The notes beneath the pieces are model-generated. The model did not search any database, was not told where the DNA came from, and worked only from the letters and a program-made list of their open reading frames with translations. The translations under genes and the position numbers were made by a program. Source: Oceanococcus sp041619555 (GTDB lineage: Bacteria; Pseudomonadota; Gammaproteobacteria; Nevskiales; Oceanococcaceae). From it: a stretch of 64,000 nucleotides of DNA. The stretch lies in NCBI GenBank assembly GCA_041619555.1, contig JBFKDQ010000012.1:1-64000 (forward strand), in the 5' to 3' direction. This document shows, one piece after another, positions 42,458 through 52,021 of the stretch (within the stretch, counting starts at the first letter, position 1; every line of letters begins with the position of its first letter).

Positions 42458-44668
42458 CTACTTGCTCGTGTGGGTAAACACCCCATCCCAGTCAGGTCCC
42501 GGTGGCTCTTTCATGAAGATGGCAATGCGCTCAAGGTACACGTCATAGATCTTGTGGGCCTGCTGCTGGCGCAGCTGGTAGAACTGCAATTCCGCCTTGC
42601 TCCAGTCCTGATTGCGGTAGGCCTGCAAAGCCTGACGATAATGCGCCAGCTCTTTCTTCAATTCCGGACTCAAGCTGTCGCGCGGCCCCAGAGGCTCGAA
42701 GATCGCGACCGGCTCGGCCTTGCCTTTGACCCGCACCCGGTCCAGGTCGCGATACATCCAGTCCTGCACCAGCTGCCGCGTGCTGTCGCTGCAGATCACG
42801 GCGACGCCGTAGTTCTTGGTCAGCCCCTCCAGTCTCGACCCCAGATTCACCGCATCACCGAGTACCGTGTACGCCATGCGGAACTTCGACCCCATGTTGC
42901 CGACGCTCATCACGCCGGTGTTCACGCCAACCCCGACCTTGAGTTCCGGCAGGCCGCGGTCCTTGAACTCCGATGCCAGGCGGTGCATGCATTCCACCAT
43001 GCCCAATGCGGCTTCCAGCGCCCGTCGCGCATGCTGCTCATCCGGCAGCGGCGCCCCCCAGAAGGCCATGACGGCATCGCCCATGTACTTGTCGATGGTG
43101 CCACGTTTCTTGTGGATGACCTCGGTCAGCGGCGTCAGAAATTCGTTCATCAGGGTGGTGAGATCGTCCGGGGTCAGCCGCTCCGAAATGCTGGTGAAAT
43201 TCCGTACGTCTGAAAACAGCACGGTCATCTCTCGGCTGTCGGAACGCATCTCGGCCGCCAGATGATCCTGCGCCATCTCCGAAACCAGCTCGGGCGGCAC
43301 ATAGTGACCGAATAGCCGGGACACCTCCCGCTTGGCCCGCGCCTCGACGAAATAGCCGTAATTCATCTGGATCAGGACGATCAGGAACAGGAACAGCAAC
43401 GGCCCGCCCAGGGGCACGACGAAATCAGCCGCCTCCCACATGCCGAAGCTCAGACCGAAGAGCGCAAGCACCATGCCCAGCACCAGCAGGGTCCCCATCA
43501 CCGGCGACAGCCGAGGAAACAACAGCGTCAGCAACAGGCTGATCAGAACCATCAGACTGGTTTCAATGCCAATCAGATAGGGCACCTTGTGCTTGACCCG
43601 GCCGTCGAGGATGCCGGACACGATATTGGCATGCACCTCGACCCCCGAGAACGAGGTTCCGACCGGGGTCGTTCGCACATCCCGCAGCCCCGGCGCGCTG
43701 GTCCCAAGAATGGCAATCCGGCCTTCCAACAGGGCCGGATCTGCGCGCCGCTCCAGCACATCGATGACCGGCACGTAGGCGAAGCTACCCTGCCGCCCAC
43801 GGTAAGGCACCAGCACGGCGACATTCTCATCCACCGGCACCCGTAACTCTGGCCCGATCCGCAACGCCTCCAGGCTCAGGACCGAGCGCTTACCGGCACT
43901 GGCATCGTATTCGAGATCCATGCGCGGCCCGCCCAGCGCCCGCCAGGTCAACATCAGGGCCAGCGAGCCGTACACCGCATCACCGTGCCTTTGCAGCAAG
44001 GGCACCCGACGAAAAACCCCGTCCGCGTCGAGCGTCGGATTGTCGAAGAACCCGCCGTAGGGCGTCGCCGACTGCAGCACTTCGATGTTGCCGGTATAGC
44101 GACTGGCGGTCACATAGGTGGCAGGCATTTCCGCCGCGCGCGTATACAAGGGCGCTGGCAGCGCGCCCTGATTACTTGATTCTTCATTGCTGCCCTTGAA
44201 CACCAGCCCCAGGACGGGCTCGTGCTTGCGCAGGCTGTCGGCCAGCACCCGGTCATTGTCCCAGCCATCACCGGCCTGGCTGAGCAATCTGCGCACGGGC
44301 TCGGCCAGCGAAACGTCGCGCCGCGTCAACTCCTGCAACACACCGGCCAGCGACCGACCATCCGGCTCGGGCATGACCGTATCAAAGCCCAGAACCGCGA
44401 CCTTGTAGTCCTCGTACAAACGGTCGATCAGCTGCGCAAGGACATGGCGGGGCCAGGGCCACTGGCCGAGTGCGGCCATCGACTCCTCGTCGATGTCGAT
44501 GATTACGACACGCTCGTCCTGCCCGGGCTGCAGGTCCAGCTGAATCCGCGCGTCGTAACTCAATTGTTCCAATTTGTCGATCAGACCGACGGTCCAGAAT
44601 CCATTGAGGTGCAACAAAAAACCCAGCAGAACGAAACTCGTCAGCATGAGTCTGATCAGAGTGTGCAC
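42458..44668 (-). CDS. CHASE2-domain class III adenylate cyclase
   Basis: 736-residue membrane signal transducer. One TM (about 8-28), an extracytoplasmic CHASE2 sensor (about 33-355), three TM helices (about 364-384, 391-410 and 417-437) and a cytoplasmic class III nucleotide cyclase domain (about 478-665). The catalytic set is complete: metal Asp487 (LFSDVRNFT) and Asp531 (KYMGDAVMAF), adenine-selecting Lys527 and Asp605 (VLGDAVN), Asn608 and Arg612. A short TPR-like tail follows (about 675-720). It should make cAMP. GTG start at 44668 with GGGGAT upstream; possible -10 GATAAT on the minus strand at 44700-44695. Divergent from gspC. Confidence 0.93.
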   Translation of the reverse strand: MHTLIRLMLTSFVLLGFLLHLNGFWTVGLIDKLEQLSYDARIQLDLQPGQDERVVIIDIDEESMAALGQWPWPRHVLAQLIDRLYEDYKVAVLGFDTVMPEPDGRSLAGVLQELTRRDVSLAEPVRRLLSQAGDGWDNDRVLADSLRKHEPVLGLVFKGSNEESSNQGALPAPLYTRAAEMPATYVTASRYTGNIEVLQSATPYGGFFDNPTLDADGVFRRVPLLQRHGDAVYGSLALMLTWRALGGPRMDLEYDASAGKRSVLSLEALRIGPELRVPVDENVAVLVPYRGRQGSFAYVPVIDVLERRADPALLEGRIAILGTSAPGLRDVRTTPVGTSFSGVEVHANIVSGILDGRVKHKVPYLIGIETSLMVLISLLLTLLFPRLSPVMGTLLVLGMVLALFGLSFGMWEAADFVVPLGGPLLFLFLIVLIQMNYGYFVEARAKREVSRLFGHYVPPELVSEMAQDHLAAEMRSDSREMTVLFSDVRNFTSISERLTPDDLTTLMNEFLTPLTEVIHKKRGTIDKYMGDAVMAFWGAPLPDEQHARRALEAALGMVECMHRLASEFKDRGLPELKVGVGVNTGVMSVGNMGSKFRMAYTVLGDAVNLGSRLEGLTKNYGVAVICSDSTRQLVQDWMYRDLDRVRVKGKAEPVAIFEPLGPRDSLSPELKKELAHYRQALQAYRNQDWSKAELQFYQLRQQQAHKIYDVYLERIAIFMKEPPGPDWDGVFTHTSK

Positions 44669-44796
44669 AATATCCCCAATGGATTCGCAGTTGGATTATC
44701 TTAAACCCAAGCTGGCACACATAAAAACCTCACGGAAAACATGAGAAAAATTCACAAAATCTTTATGATGCGCGGTTTACTCGCAGACCGGCATTT

Positions 44797-45711
44797 GTGA
44801 ATTTCAGATTACCTTCTCTGCCCAGCGAGCGCCTGCAGCGCCTGGTGCCGCGTCTGGCATCGCTGTTTTTCGCCTGCCTGCTGGGGCTTAGCGCCGCAGA
44901 ACTGACCTGGCTTCTGGTTCCGGTCGAACCTTTGGTCACGACGCCCAGACCGCCCGCGAGCGTGACCGCGGGCCGCCAGCAGGCCAGCACCACGCCAGCG
45001 GTCAGCCTCAGCAGCCTGCAGGCCGCCAGGCTCTTCGGTGAATTCTTGCAGGAAGCCGAGCCGGCACCACAGCTCATGGCCAATCTGGACGCGCCGGAAA
45101 CCAGCTTGCGCCTGAAGCTGCGCGGCATCGTCGCGATGGAAGACAGCGCCCGTTCCCGCGCGCTGATCGAAGCCAGCAACGGCGAGCTCAACCCCTATGC
45201 GGTCGGCGCGACCATCAGCGCGGGAACCAAGCTGCATTCGATCTACCCTGACCGCGTTCTGCTGGAACGCGGCAAGCGGCTGGAAACCCTGCGCCTGGAA
45301 AAAGACGAGCCCAGTCAGACGCAGTTCAGCTACCAGTCGAATCAACGGCGCAGTAGCGACGACGATGGCTCGGCAGCGCGCATCCTGGATAGCAGCACGG
45401 CGGCCAAGCTGTCCAATATTCGGGAAGAACTGCTGAATGATCCGACCAAAGCCTCACAATATCTGCGCGTGCAGCCCGCCCGGGTGAATGGCGCCATGCG
45501 TGGTTACCGCATCTACCCCGGCCGCAACCGCGAACTGTTTACCGAAGCCGGCCTGCGCCCTGGCGACATCGTCACCGCGATCAATGGCGTCAGCCTGGAT
45601 GATCCAAGTCGCAGCTTGCAATTGCTGGGCGACCTCAGCTCGGCCCAGCAGATCAATCTGCAAATCGAACGTGGCGGCCAATCTCAAGCCGTCAGTGTGA
45701 GTCTCAATTAG
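44797..45711 (+). CDS. gspC: Type II secretion system protein C
   Basis: Inner-membrane link between the T2SS platform and the secretin. 304 residues from a GTG at 44797. One N-terminal TM (about 20-42), a Pro/Thr linker, the HR domain (SLRLKLRGIVAMED, about 106-119, to LETLRLEKD) that contacts GspD, and a C-terminal PDZ domain (about 210-304; FTEAGLRPGDIVTAINGVSLDD). No clear ribosome binding site. First gene of gspCDEF; a TATGAT at 44764-44769 may be its -10. Confidence 0.92.
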   Translation: MNFRLPSLPSERLQRLVPRLASLFFACLLGLSAAELTWLLVPVEPLVTTPRPPASVTAGRQQASTTPAVSLSSLQAARLFGEFLQEAEPAPQLMANLDAPETSLRLKLRGIVAMEDSARSRALIEASNGELNPYAVGATISAGTKLHSIYPDRVLLERGKRLETLRLEKDEPSQTQFSYQSNQRRSSDDDGSAARILDSSTAAKLSNIREELLNDPTKASQYLRVQPARVNGAMRGYRIYPGRNRELFTEAGLRPGDIVTAINGVSLDDPSRSLQLLGDLSSAQQINLQIERGGQSQAVSVSLN

Positions 45712-45722
45712 ATGGACAACTT

Positions 45723-47897
45723 ATGATCTTGGCAACACGCGCGCCTTTTCAACTCGGCAAGAAAGCGATGAGACAGGCACTGTTCCTCGCCGCTCTGGGC
45801 ATGCTGAGCGGCAGCTTCGGTGCGATCGCGCAGGACACCACCCTGGGGTCGACACTCAACCTCAAGGAAGCCGACATCAACAGCCTGATCGCCACGGTGG
45901 GGGAAATCACCGGGCGGAATTTCATTGTTGATCCCCGGGTCAAAGGCAAAGTGACGGTGCTGTCATCCTCACCGATGTCGCCGGACGAGCTCTATGGTGT
46001 CTTTCTTGCCGTCCTGCAGGTTCACGGCTTCGCAGCCGTGCCGGCCGGTCCGGTCATCAAGATCGTGCCGGAAGTCGGCGCAAAGCAGGATGGCGGCAGT
46101 TTTTTCGATTTCAGCGGCCTCGCCGATGACGAAATCGTCACCCGGGTCATCGAAATCCAGAACGTGCCGGCAGCGCAGCTGGTGCCCATCCTGCGCCCCC
46201 TGGTGCCACAGTACGGCCACCTTGCGGCCTACTCGCCTTCCAATATGCTGATCATTTCCGATCGCGCCGCAAATGTGGAAAGGCTGACGCAAATCATCCG
46301 GCGCATCGACCAGGGCGGCGACCGCGAAGTGGAAATCATTCGTCTGAGTCATGCCAGCGCCGCCGATGTACAGCAGACCCTGACCGGACTGCTACAGGCC
46401 GAACAGAAGCAGAAGGACCCGAGCGAACAGCCGGTCACCCTGCTGGCTGACGAACGCACCAACAGCCTGCTGCTCGCCGGCGACCAAGCCCGGCGCCTGC
46501 AGTTGCGCGCCCTGATTGCCCATCTGGACATTCCGCTGGAAGATGGCGGCGATACCCAGGTGATCTATCTGTCCTACGCCAATGCCGAAAAACTGGCACC
46601 GATCCTGGAAGGCTACGTACAGAGCAAGACCGACCCCAAAAGCGCCGCGGGCGGCGCCCCGGGCAATGCCCAGGTCCGGATCGTCGCCGAACCCGATACC
46701 AATGCCCTGGTGATCACGGCGGCGCCGAAAATCATGCGCGGACTGCGCAGCGTCATCGCGCAGCTGGACATCCGCCGCGCCCAGGTGCTGGTCGAGGCGA
46801 TCCTGGCTGAAGTCAGCCTGAATCAGTCGCGCAAGCTCGGTATTGACTGGGCGATTCTCAACGATGAACGCCTGGCCGCGGCATCCATCCTGGATCCTTC
46901 GCTGATCACGGCCGCCGCCGGTCTGGCCAGCGACAATCTGACCAGTGCTGCCGGCCTGCTGCGCAGCGGATTCAATGCAGGCGGCGGCTCCATCAAGGAG
47001 AACGGCACCAGTTTTGCGGTGTTGCTGAACGCGCTGTATGGCGATGGTGAGACCAACGTGCTATCGACGCCTTCACTGGTCACCATGGACAACGAAGAAG
47101 CAGAAATTTCGGTTGGCCAGGAAGTGCCATTCCTCACCGGGTCCTACAGCAACACCTCATCAACCGGCGTGGTCAATCCGTTCCAGACCATCGAGCGCCG
47201 CGATGTCGGCCTGACCCTGGGCATCACGCCGCAGATCAATGACGGTGACAGCATCCAGCTCACGATCAAGCAGGAATCCTCTTCCATCGGTGCGGGCAGC
47301 GCCGGCGCGGTGGACCTGGTCACCAACAAACGCACCTTGAGCACCACGGTCATGGTCGGCAACGGCGACATCCTGGTTCTAGGCGGCCTGATCGACGACA
47401 ACATCCAGAAAAGCGAGCAGAAAGTGCCGATTCTTGGAGACATCCCGCTACTCGGCACCCTGTTCCGCTCGACCAGCATCACGAAAGCGAAACAGAATCT
47501 GATGATCTTCATGCGCTCCACGATCATGCGGGACCGCAGTACCGCCAGCTACTACACCCGGCGCAAGTACGACCGCATGCGGGATTTCCAGGAGCGTTCG
47601 AATGATCAGGGCTGGCGCGTCATCGGCCGCACCCGCGGCCCGCAACTCGAGCCATTGCCCCCTGAAACGGACGCCAACTCCGAAACGCCGATGCCCCCCT
47701 CGGCAGCGGAAGACAGCGGCGCCGAATCAGCGGCTTTGCAGGACCAGCAAGCGCCAGCCCGCAACGAACCGCCTCCTGCAACCGCGACAGAAAAACCCAC
47801 CACCGCTACCGATGCGCCGACGCTGATCAGCACCGAGCCGGTGCTCAGTACCGAGCAGGAAACCCAGCGCAAGAAGATGCGGGGACACCTGCGTTGA
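45723..47897 (+). CDS. gspD: Type II secretion system secretin GspD
   Basis: Outer-membrane secretin ring. 724 residues. Signal peptide ending near GAIAQD; an internal ATG at 45768 gives a more usual signal-peptide length and could be the true start. N0-N3 domains span about 40-330 (ADINSLIATVGEITGRNFIVDP; LADERTNSLLLAG; IVAEPDTNALVITA). The secretin domain runs about 360-600, with VGLTLGITPQINDGD and VLGGLIDDNIQKSEQKVPILGDIPLLG. A roughly 100-residue Pro/Thr/Glu-rich tail follows, longer than in most GspD and of unknown use; it may replace the S-domain contact with a pilotin. Overlaps gspE by 1 nt. Confidence 0.96.
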   Translation: MILATRAPFQLGKKAMRQALFLAALGMLSGSFGAIAQDTTLGSTLNLKEADINSLIATVGEITGRNFIVDPRVKGKVTVLSSSPMSPDELYGVFLAVLQVHGFAAVPAGPVIKIVPEVGAKQDGGSFFDFSGLADDEIVTRVIEIQNVPAAQLVPILRPLVPQYGHLAAYSPSNMLIISDRAANVERLTQIIRRIDQGGDREVEIIRLSHASAADVQQTLTGLLQAEQKQKDPSEQPVTLLADERTNSLLLAGDQARRLQLRALIAHLDIPLEDGGDTQVIYLSYANAEKLAPILEGYVQSKTDPKSAAGGAPGNAQVRIVAEPDTNALVITAAPKIMRGLRSVIAQLDIRRAQVLVEAILAEVSLNQSRKLGIDWAILNDERLAAASILDPSLITAAAGLASDNLTSAAGLLRSGFNAGGGSIKENGTSFAVLLNALYGDGETNVLSTPSLVTMDNEEAEISVGQEVPFLTGSYSNTSSTGVVNPFQTIERRDVGLTLGITPQINDGDSIQLTIKQESSSIGAGSAGAVDLVTNKRTLSTTVMVGNGDILVLGGLIDDNIQKSEQKVPILGDIPLLGTLFRSTSITKAKQNLMIFMRSTIMRDRSTASYYTRRKYDRMRDFQERSNDQGWRVIGRTRGPQLEPLPPETDANSETPMPPSAAEDSGAESAALQDQQAPARNEPPPATATEKPTTATDAPTLISTEPVLSTEQETQRKKMRGHLR

Positions 47898-49378
47898 TGG
47901 ACGACACCCTGAGGCTGCCCCCGTTCGCCTTCGCCAAACGCACCGGCGTTCTGGTCGGCGAGTTGAAAGAGGATGAGAGCGTCGAGTTACTGACCCGGCC
48001 GGGCATGAGCCGGGAGGCCCTGATCGAATTGCGGCGCTACCTGAACCGGCCGATCCGCCTGCGCGAACTGAGTCTGGAGGCCTTCGACAAGGCCCTGCAG
48101 CAGCGTTACGAGAACAATTCCAGCGAAGCCATGCAGGCGATGCAGAGCATGGACAGCGACGCGGACCTGTCGACCGTGGCGGAAGCCCTGTCCGAGCCGC
48201 AGGACCTGCTCGAATCGGACGATGATGCTCCCATCATTCGACTGATCAACGCGATGTTGTCAGAAGCGATTAAAGAAAATGCTTCCGACATTCACGTCGA
48301 ACCGTTTGAAAACCGCCTGGTCGTCCGTTTTCGCGTCGATGGCGTGCTGCGCGAAGTGCTGTCACCGCAGCGCGCACTGACCCCTTTGATCGTCTCCCGC
48401 ATCAAGGTCATGGCGCGCCTGGATATCGCCGAGAAACGACTGCCGCAGGATGGTCGCATTTCCATCCGCATCGCCGGACGACCGGTGGACGTGCGCGTCT
48501 CCACGATCCCTTCAGGCCACGGCGAGCGCGTGGTGCTGCGCCTGCTCGACAAGCAGGCCGGCCGCCTTGACCTGACCCATCTGGGCATGGAGCCGATTCA
48601 ACTCCAGGTGATGGAGGGCCTGATCCACAAGCCCCACGGCATCATCCTGGTGACCGGCCCAACCGGTTCGGGCAAGACAACCACCCTGTATGCGGCCCTG
48701 GCCAGCCTCAATGACACCAGCCGCAACATCCTGACGGTCGAGGATCCGATCGAGTATTACCTCGACGGCATCGGCCAGACCCAGGTCAACACCAAGGTGG
48801 AAATGAGTTTTGCGCGTGGCCTGCGGGCCATCCTGCGTCAGGATCCGGATGTCGTCATGGTCGGCGAAATCCGCGACCTGGAAACCGCGGAGATTGCCGT
48901 TCAGGCCAGTCTCACCGGCCACCTGGTCCTGTCCACCCTGCATACCAATACGGCGATCGGCGCGGTTTCGCGCCTGCGGGACATGGGCGTGGAACCCTTC
49001 TTGCTGGCCTCAAGCCTGGTCGGCCTGATCGCCCAGCGACTGGTGCGCACGCTCTGCCCGCACTGCCGCGAGCCCTACACGCCCAATGCGGCGGAATGCG
49101 CGATGCTGGACATTGCGACCGACAAACCGACCACGATCTTTCGCGCTCACGGTTGCGACAAATGCCGCAACACCGGCTATGCCGGTCGGGTCGGCATCCA
49201 GGAAGTGGTGGCGGTGGATGACGAACTGCGCGGCATGATTCATGACGGCCGATCGGAACAGAGCATGGAGCAACACGCACGCAAGCGTTTTCCGAGCCTG
49301 CGCGCGGAAGGTCGGGCCAAGATCCTGGAAGGCACTACCACCATCGAGGAAGTCGTGCGCGTGACGCGCGAGGACTGA
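47897..49378 (+). CDS. gspE: Type II secretion ATPase GspE
   Basis: Cytoplasmic hexameric ATPase powering pseudopilus assembly. The ATG at 47897 (TGATG with the gspD stop) gives 493 residues. N1E/N2E region (about 1-100), then ASDIHVEPFENRL and RLPQDGRISIR. Walker A GPTGSGKTTT near 253-262, Asp box LTVEDPIEYYLDGIGQTQVN, Walker B PDVVMVGEIRDLETAEIA and His box STLHTNTA. The four-Cys zinc element is intact (CPHC near 390, CDKC near 422). Complete and functional-looking. Confidence 0.97.
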   Translation: MDDTLRLPPFAFAKRTGVLVGELKEDESVELLTRPGMSREALIELRRYLNRPIRLRELSLEAFDKALQQRYENNSSEAMQAMQSMDSDADLSTVAEALSEPQDLLESDDDAPIIRLINAMLSEAIKENASDIHVEPFENRLVVRFRVDGVLREVLSPQRALTPLIVSRIKVMARLDIAEKRLPQDGRISIRIAGRPVDVRVSTIPSGHGERVVLRLLDKQAGRLDLTHLGMEPIQLQVMEGLIHKPHGIILVTGPTGSGKTTTLYAALASLNDTSRNILTVEDPIEYYLDGIGQTQVNTKVEMSFARGLRAILRQDPDVVMVGEIRDLETAEIAVQASLTGHLVLSTLHTNTAIGAVSRLRDMGVEPFLLASSLVGLIAQRLVRTLCPHCREPYTPNAAECAMLDIATDKPTTIFRAHGCDKCRNTGYAGRVGIQEVVAVDDELRGMIHDGRSEQSMEQHARKRFPSLRAEGRAKILEGTTTIEEVVRVTRED

Positions 49379-49387
49379 GGACCGGAC

Positions 49388-50599
49388 ATGGGTGCCTATA
49401 GCTACACCGCGCTGGATGCCAACGGCCGCAAGAGCCGCGGCCTGCTCGAAGGCGATACGCCGCGCATGGTGCGTGCACAGCTGCGCGAACGCGGGCTGAC
49501 GCCATTGCAGGTCGAAGAGGTCGAGCAGCGCGAGAGAAGCGTCGCCGGCCTGAGTTTCAGCCGCGGCATTTCCGGCACGGAACTCGCGCTGGTCACCCGA
49601 CAGCTTGCCACCCTGCTGCGCTCCGGACTGCCGCTGGAAGAGTCCCTGCACACGGTCGGACAGCAGGTCGAAAGCCGGCGCACCCAGGGCGTTGTCATGG
49701 GCGTGCGCGCGCGCGTTGTCGAAGGCCATACCCTGGCCAAGGCCTTGCGCGACTTCCCGCAGATATTCAACGCCCTGTACTGCGCAACCGTGGAAGCCGG
49801 CGAGCAGTCCGGCCACCTCGACACGGTCCTGGAACGGCTGGCCGATTACGTGGAAAAACGCCAGGAGCTGCAGAAGAAGATCTTCGCCGCCCTGTCCTAT
49901 CCGGTGATCCTGATCCTCGCTTCATTCGCCATCGTCGGCTTTCTGCTGGCCAATGTCGTGCCGCAGGTGGTCGGCGTGTTCGACAGTCTGGATGCCGAGC
50001 TGCCGCCGTTGACGCGCGGCATGATCGCCAGCAGCGATTTCTTGCGGGAACAGGGCCTGTGGCTCGGCATCGGCCTGGTGCTGCTTTTCGTTCTCTGGCA
50101 GCTCGCCCTGCGCAAGCCGGCAATGAAACGACGCTGGCATCGGCTGCAGCTCAGACTGCCGTTGATCGGTCGCCTGATTCGCGGCGTCAACGCCGGTCGC
50201 TTTACCCGCACCTTCAGCATCCTGGTATCAAGCGGCGTGCCCATACTCGAAGCCCTGCAGATCTGCGCCCGGGTGGTGCAGAACCTGCCCATGCAGGAAC
50301 TCATCGAGTCCGCCGCACACAAGGTCCGCGAAGGCGCGCCCATCCACCGTTCGCTGGCCAGCGGCAAGCTGTTCCCGCCGATCACCCTCAATCTGATTGC
50401 CAACGGCGAGGCCTCGGGGCAGTTGGAAGACATGCTGGAGCGCGCCGCACACAACCAGGAACTGGAAGTCGACACGATCATCTCGGCCGTGATGGGCGTG
50501 CTCGGCCCGGCCCTGATTTTGATGATGGCGGGCATCGTGCTGACCATCGTCCTGGCCATCATGCTGCCGATTTTCGACATGAACCAGCTGGTTCAGTAG
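49388..50599 (+). CDS. gspF: Type II secretion platform protein GspF
   Basis: Polytopic inner-membrane protein of the T2SS platform. 403 residues. N-terminal YSYTALDANGRKSRGLLEGD is the usual GspF opening; two GspF domains follow (about 70-195 and 272-395) with TM helices near 168-190, 218-238 and 373-398. It is the last gsp gene here; no pseudopilin or gspL/M genes follow. Confidence 0.96.
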   Translation: MGAYSYTALDANGRKSRGLLEGDTPRMVRAQLRERGLTPLQVEEVEQRERSVAGLSFSRGISGTELALVTRQLATLLRSGLPLEESLHTVGQQVESRRTQGVVMGVRARVVEGHTLAKALRDFPQIFNALYCATVEAGEQSGHLDTVLERLADYVEKRQELQKKIFAALSYPVILILASFAIVGFLLANVVPQVVGVFDSLDAELPPLTRGMIASSDFLREQGLWLGIGLVLLFVLWQLALRKPAMKRRWHRLQLRLPLIGRLIRGVNAGRFTRTFSILVSSGVPILEALQICARVVQNLPMQELIESAAHKVREGAPIHRSLASGKLFPPITLNLIANGEASGQLEDMLERAAHNQELEVDTIISAVMGVLGPALILMMAGIVLTIVLAIMLPIFDMNQLVQ

Positions 50600-50644
50600 C
50601 TCACGGGGCACGCTTGGCACAAGGATGTACCGCCAGAACCAATG

Positions 50645-50677
50645 GCCACAAGTCGTTGATTTTGTAGTCGACTTGGC
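50645..50677. terminator. Hairpin between convergent gspF and plsX
   Basis: GCCACAAGTCG (50645-50655) pairs with CGACTTGGC (50669-50677) as a 9-bp stem with a 2-nt bulge and a 13-nt loop. No T tract follows, so it is a weak terminator candidate. Nothing else is recognisable in the 157-bp gap. Confidence 0.35.
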
Positions 50678-50756
50678 TACCGTTTTCGGCGCAGCGCGAA
50701 TGGTGAAAGGCGGAGATGGCCTGTTTCAACAGCGGGCTTGCGCCCCGTGGGCAGGC

Positions 50757-51767
50757 TCAGTTCGGCGCCAGCAAATGGGCCGCGACTTCGGAGCGGATAC
50801 GATCCGTCACACCCTTGTTGATTTCCAACACGGCAATGGCGATGGTCTGCTCCAGCGCCCTGGCATCCGCGCCGCCATGCGATTTCACCACGATCCCGTT
50901 GAGCCCCAGCAAGCTGGCGCCATTGTAGCGACCGGGATCGACACGCTGCTTGAAGCGCTTCAGGACCGGCATGGACACCAGACCGGCCAGCTTGCCGTAC
51001 CAGCTGCGACGATATTCCTCGCCCAGGAAGTGGGCGATCAGATGGGCAATGCCCTCGGCGCTTTTAAGCGCGACATTGCCGGAAAAGCCATCGCATACGA
51101 CCACATCAACATCTCCAAGGAAGATGTCGTCGCCTTCCACGAAACCGGCATAGTCCAGATCACTGGCGGCGATCAGGGCGGCTGCGGACTTGATCGAGGT
51201 GGTGCCCTTGATCTCTTCCGAGCCGATATTCAACAGAGCAACCCGTGGCCTTTCGACGTTGGCCACCGCACGCACCAGCACCGCACCCATCACCGCAAAC
51301 TGGAACAGCTGCTCCGGCGAGCATTCCGCGTTCGCCCCCAGATCGAGCATGTGGGTGTGGCCCCGCAGCGATGGAATCGCCGATACGATGGCCGGGCGAT
51401 CCACACCAGGCAGCATCTTGAGAACGAAGCGCGCGGTCGCCATCAAGGCCCCGGTGTTGCCGGCACTCACGCAGGCCTGCGCCTGCCCCTGCTGGACCAG
51501 ATTGATCGCGACCCGCATGGATGAGTCTTTCTTCCCGCGCAGCGCACGACCCGGCTCTTCATCCATCCCGACCACTTCGCTGGCGGCCTGTACCCGGAGC
51601 CGCGGGTGGGCGTTCAGCCCCTGCGCTTCGAGCAGAGGCTGCAGGACATCAGGCTGTCCGACAAGAATGAGTTCGAGTTCGGGAAAACGCCGCAAAGCGC
51701 CCTGGGCTGCCGATACGCTGACCATCACCCCATGGTCACCGCTCATCGCGTCAAGCGCGATGATCAT
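50757..51767 (-). CDS. plsX: Phosphate acyltransferase PlsX
   Basis: Makes acyl-phosphate from acyl-ACP for phospholipid synthesis. 336 residues. Family signatures IALDAMSGDHGVMVSVSAAQ (about 2-21), SAGNTGALMATARFVL (about 101-116) and the VVCDGFSGNVALKSAEG segment near 228. 8 nt downstream of rpmF, the usual pair. The fabH-fabD-fabG genes that often follow plsX are absent; the gene instead converges with gspF. Confidence 0.97.
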   Translation of the reverse strand: MIIALDAMSGDHGVMVSVSAAQGALRRFPELELILVGQPDVLQPLLEAQGLNAHPRLRVQAASEVVGMDEEPGRALRGKKDSSMRVAINLVQQGQAQACVSAGNTGALMATARFVLKMLPGVDRPAIVSAIPSLRGHTHMLDLGANAECSPEQLFQFAVMGAVLVRAVANVERPRVALLNIGSEEIKGTTSIKSAAALIAASDLDYAGFVEGDDIFLGDVDVVVCDGFSGNVALKSAEGIAHLIAHFLGEEYRRSWYGKLAGLVSMPVLKRFKQRVDPGRYNGASLLGLNGIVVKSHGGADARALEQTIAIAVLEINKGVTDRIRSEVAAHLLAPN

Positions 51768-51775
51768 GTCGTGAC

Positions 51776-51970
51776 CTAGATTTCGTCTTCGACGACTTGC
51801 GTTTCCGCAATCACGCGGCGACCACGATAAAATCCATCCTTGGTCACGTGGTGACGGCGATGCATTTCCCCGCTGGTGGGATCTTCCGACAGGGTCGGTG
51901 CGGACAGGGCGTCATGGGAACGACGCATGTCACGCTTGGAACGGGTCTTACGGTTTTGTTGAACGGCCAT
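51776..51970 (-). CDS. rpmF: 50S ribosomal protein L32
   Basis: 64 residues; begins MAVQQNRKTRSKRDMRRSHD, typical of proteobacterial L32 without the zinc-binding cysteines. A very strong AAGGAGG lies 6 nt upstream of the ATG. Middle gene of yceD-rpmF-plsX. Confidence 0.97.
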   Translation of the reverse strand: MAVQQNRKTRSKRDMRRSHDALSAPTLSEDPTSGEMHRRHHVTKDGFYRGRRVIAETQVVEDEI

Positions 51971-51994
51971 TGCCGCCTCCTTATCAAAGAAACA

Positions 51995-52016
51995 ACGCCG
52001 ACCCTTCGGTCGGCGT
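51995..52016 (-). terminator. Hairpin between yceD and rpmF, possible attenuator
   Basis: On the minus strand ACGCCGACC and GGTCGGCGT form a perfect 9-bp stem with loop GAAG, followed by TGTTTCTTTG, an interrupted U-rich tract. It could partly terminate, or process or stabilise, the message between yceD and rpmF. Confidence 0.5.
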
Positions 52017-52021
52017 CCGGT

